From Sphingopyxis terrae subsp. terrae NBRC 15098 (lineage in GTDB: Bacteria > Pseudomonadota > Alphaproteobacteria > Sphingomonadales > Sphingomonadaceae): a stretch of 64,000 nt of DNA. Of the stretch, positions 63,534-64,000 are shown piece after piece. Location: NCBI RefSeq assembly GCF_001610975.1, contig NZ_CP013342.1, positions 2,675,001 through 2,739,000 of the forward strand, given 5' to 3'. Each line of letters opens with the position of its first letter. Within the stretch, counting starts at the first letter, position 1. Position numbers and translations under genes: made by a program. Under the pieces are notes generated by a model. It was given only the letters and a program-made list of their open reading frames with translations, ran no database searches and was not told the DNA's origin.

Positions 63534-64000
63534 ATGGATCGTGCTCAAAAAGCCGATGCCGTATCCTCGCTGAATGCTACGCTGTCGAATGCGGCTTCGG
63601 TTGTGATCGTTCGCAACCTTGGTCTTACCGTCGCCCAGTCGACGGTGCTTCGCCAGCAGATGCGCGACGCGGGCGCGAGCTTCAAGGTCGCGAAGAACCG
63701 CCTGGCCAAGATCGCGCTCGAAGGCACGCCCTACACCGGCATCAGCGATTATCTGACCGGTCCCACGGCTATTGCCGCTTCCACCGATGCGGTGGCGGCT
63801 GCGAAGATCGCCGTGGAATTTGCCAAGACCAACGACAAGCTTGAAATCGTTGGCGGCGGCATGGGGGATGTTGTCCTCGACGTGGAAGGCGTGAAGGCGC
63901 TCGCTTCGCTGCCGTCGCTCGACGAGCTGCGCGGCACGCTTATCGGCCTGCTTCAGGCTCCGGCCACCAAGGTTGCCCAGATTGCGGCAGCCCCGGCTGG
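63534..64000 (+). CDS. rplJ: 50S ribosomal protein L10 (3' end outside window)
   Basis: L10 forms the base of the ribosomal stalk and binds L7/L12 dimers. The visible 155 codons start [20 protein letters not shown] and include [37 protein letters not shown] and [20 protein letters not shown], all L10 landmarks. GGAG lies six bases before the ATG. The gene is cut by the window end; rplL normally follows. Confidence 0.95.
   Translation, partial: MDRAQKADAVSSLNATLSNAASVVIVRNLGLTVAQSTVLRQQMRDAGASFKVAKNRLAKIALEGTPYTGISDYLTGPTAIAASTDAVAAAKIAVEFAKTNDKLEIVGGGMGDVVLDVEGVKALASLPSLDELRGTLIGLLQAPATKVAQIAAAPA

Overview
The window is GC-rich, densely packed alphaproteobacterial chromosome. It most resembles a sphingomonad such as Sphingopyxis. 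This rests on gene content (GapR, the alphaproteobacterial F1-ATPase zeta subunit, Bpt, DUF1244, a PadR/DUF2218 pair, an alphaproteobacterial L10 leader) and on a sphingomonad-type palindromic repeat inside gspJ. Taxonomy and gene names come from motif recognition by eye; no database search was run.

Layout. 1-2.4 kb: the end of a nitric oxide reductase gene, overlapped by nnrS. 2.4-7.2 kb: an accessory patch with a degraded IS3-family copy, a complete IS3-family element, the stump of a DUF2924 gene, a large serine recombinase, a two-sided terminator and tRNA-Leu(GAG). 7.2-24 kb: a lipoprotein resembling Caulobacter ElpS, a TonB-dependent receptor and a complete type II secretion cluster gspCDEFGHIJKLMN plus prepilin peptidase. 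Arrays of Pho-box-like heptamers in 11-bp register precede both the lipoprotein and gspC, so I infer phosphate-starvation control of the whole export locus.

24-32 kb (minus strand): yebC-ruvC-ruvA-GFA-ruvB-ybgC-tolQRAB-pal, joining Holliday-junction processing to the Tol-Pal envelope system. 32-36 kb: small conserved genes (YbjQ, gapR, DUF1244), pyruvate kinase and the leucyltransferase bpt.

36-42 kb: the most unusual block. It encodes (1) a soluble fusion of an FAD oxidoreductase, two cyclic-nucleotide domains and a four-cluster ferredoxin, (2) a membrane protein with two helices each carrying His-x13-His, as in transmembrane diheme b cytochromes, and (3) an FHA domain tethered by one membrane helix to a ten-CXXCH multiheme domain. 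A CpdA-like phosphodiesterase follows 38 bp later. I read this as an electron path from cytoplasm to periplasm gated by cyclic nucleotide and phosphothreonine signals. I know of no characterised example.

42-45.7 kb: a Tat-exported HAD hydrolase, a D-2-hydroxyacid dehydrogenase and cysS. 45.7-61 kb (minus strand): CHAT protease-like protein, CHASE2 adenylate cyclase, unknown secreted protein, FhaC-type transporter and a ~2,500-residue glycine-rich two-partner-secretion exoprotein. 61-64 kb: ATPase zeta subunit, bolA-grxD, the PadR/DUF2218 pair with a palindromic operator, then the promoter, L10 leader and start of rplJ.
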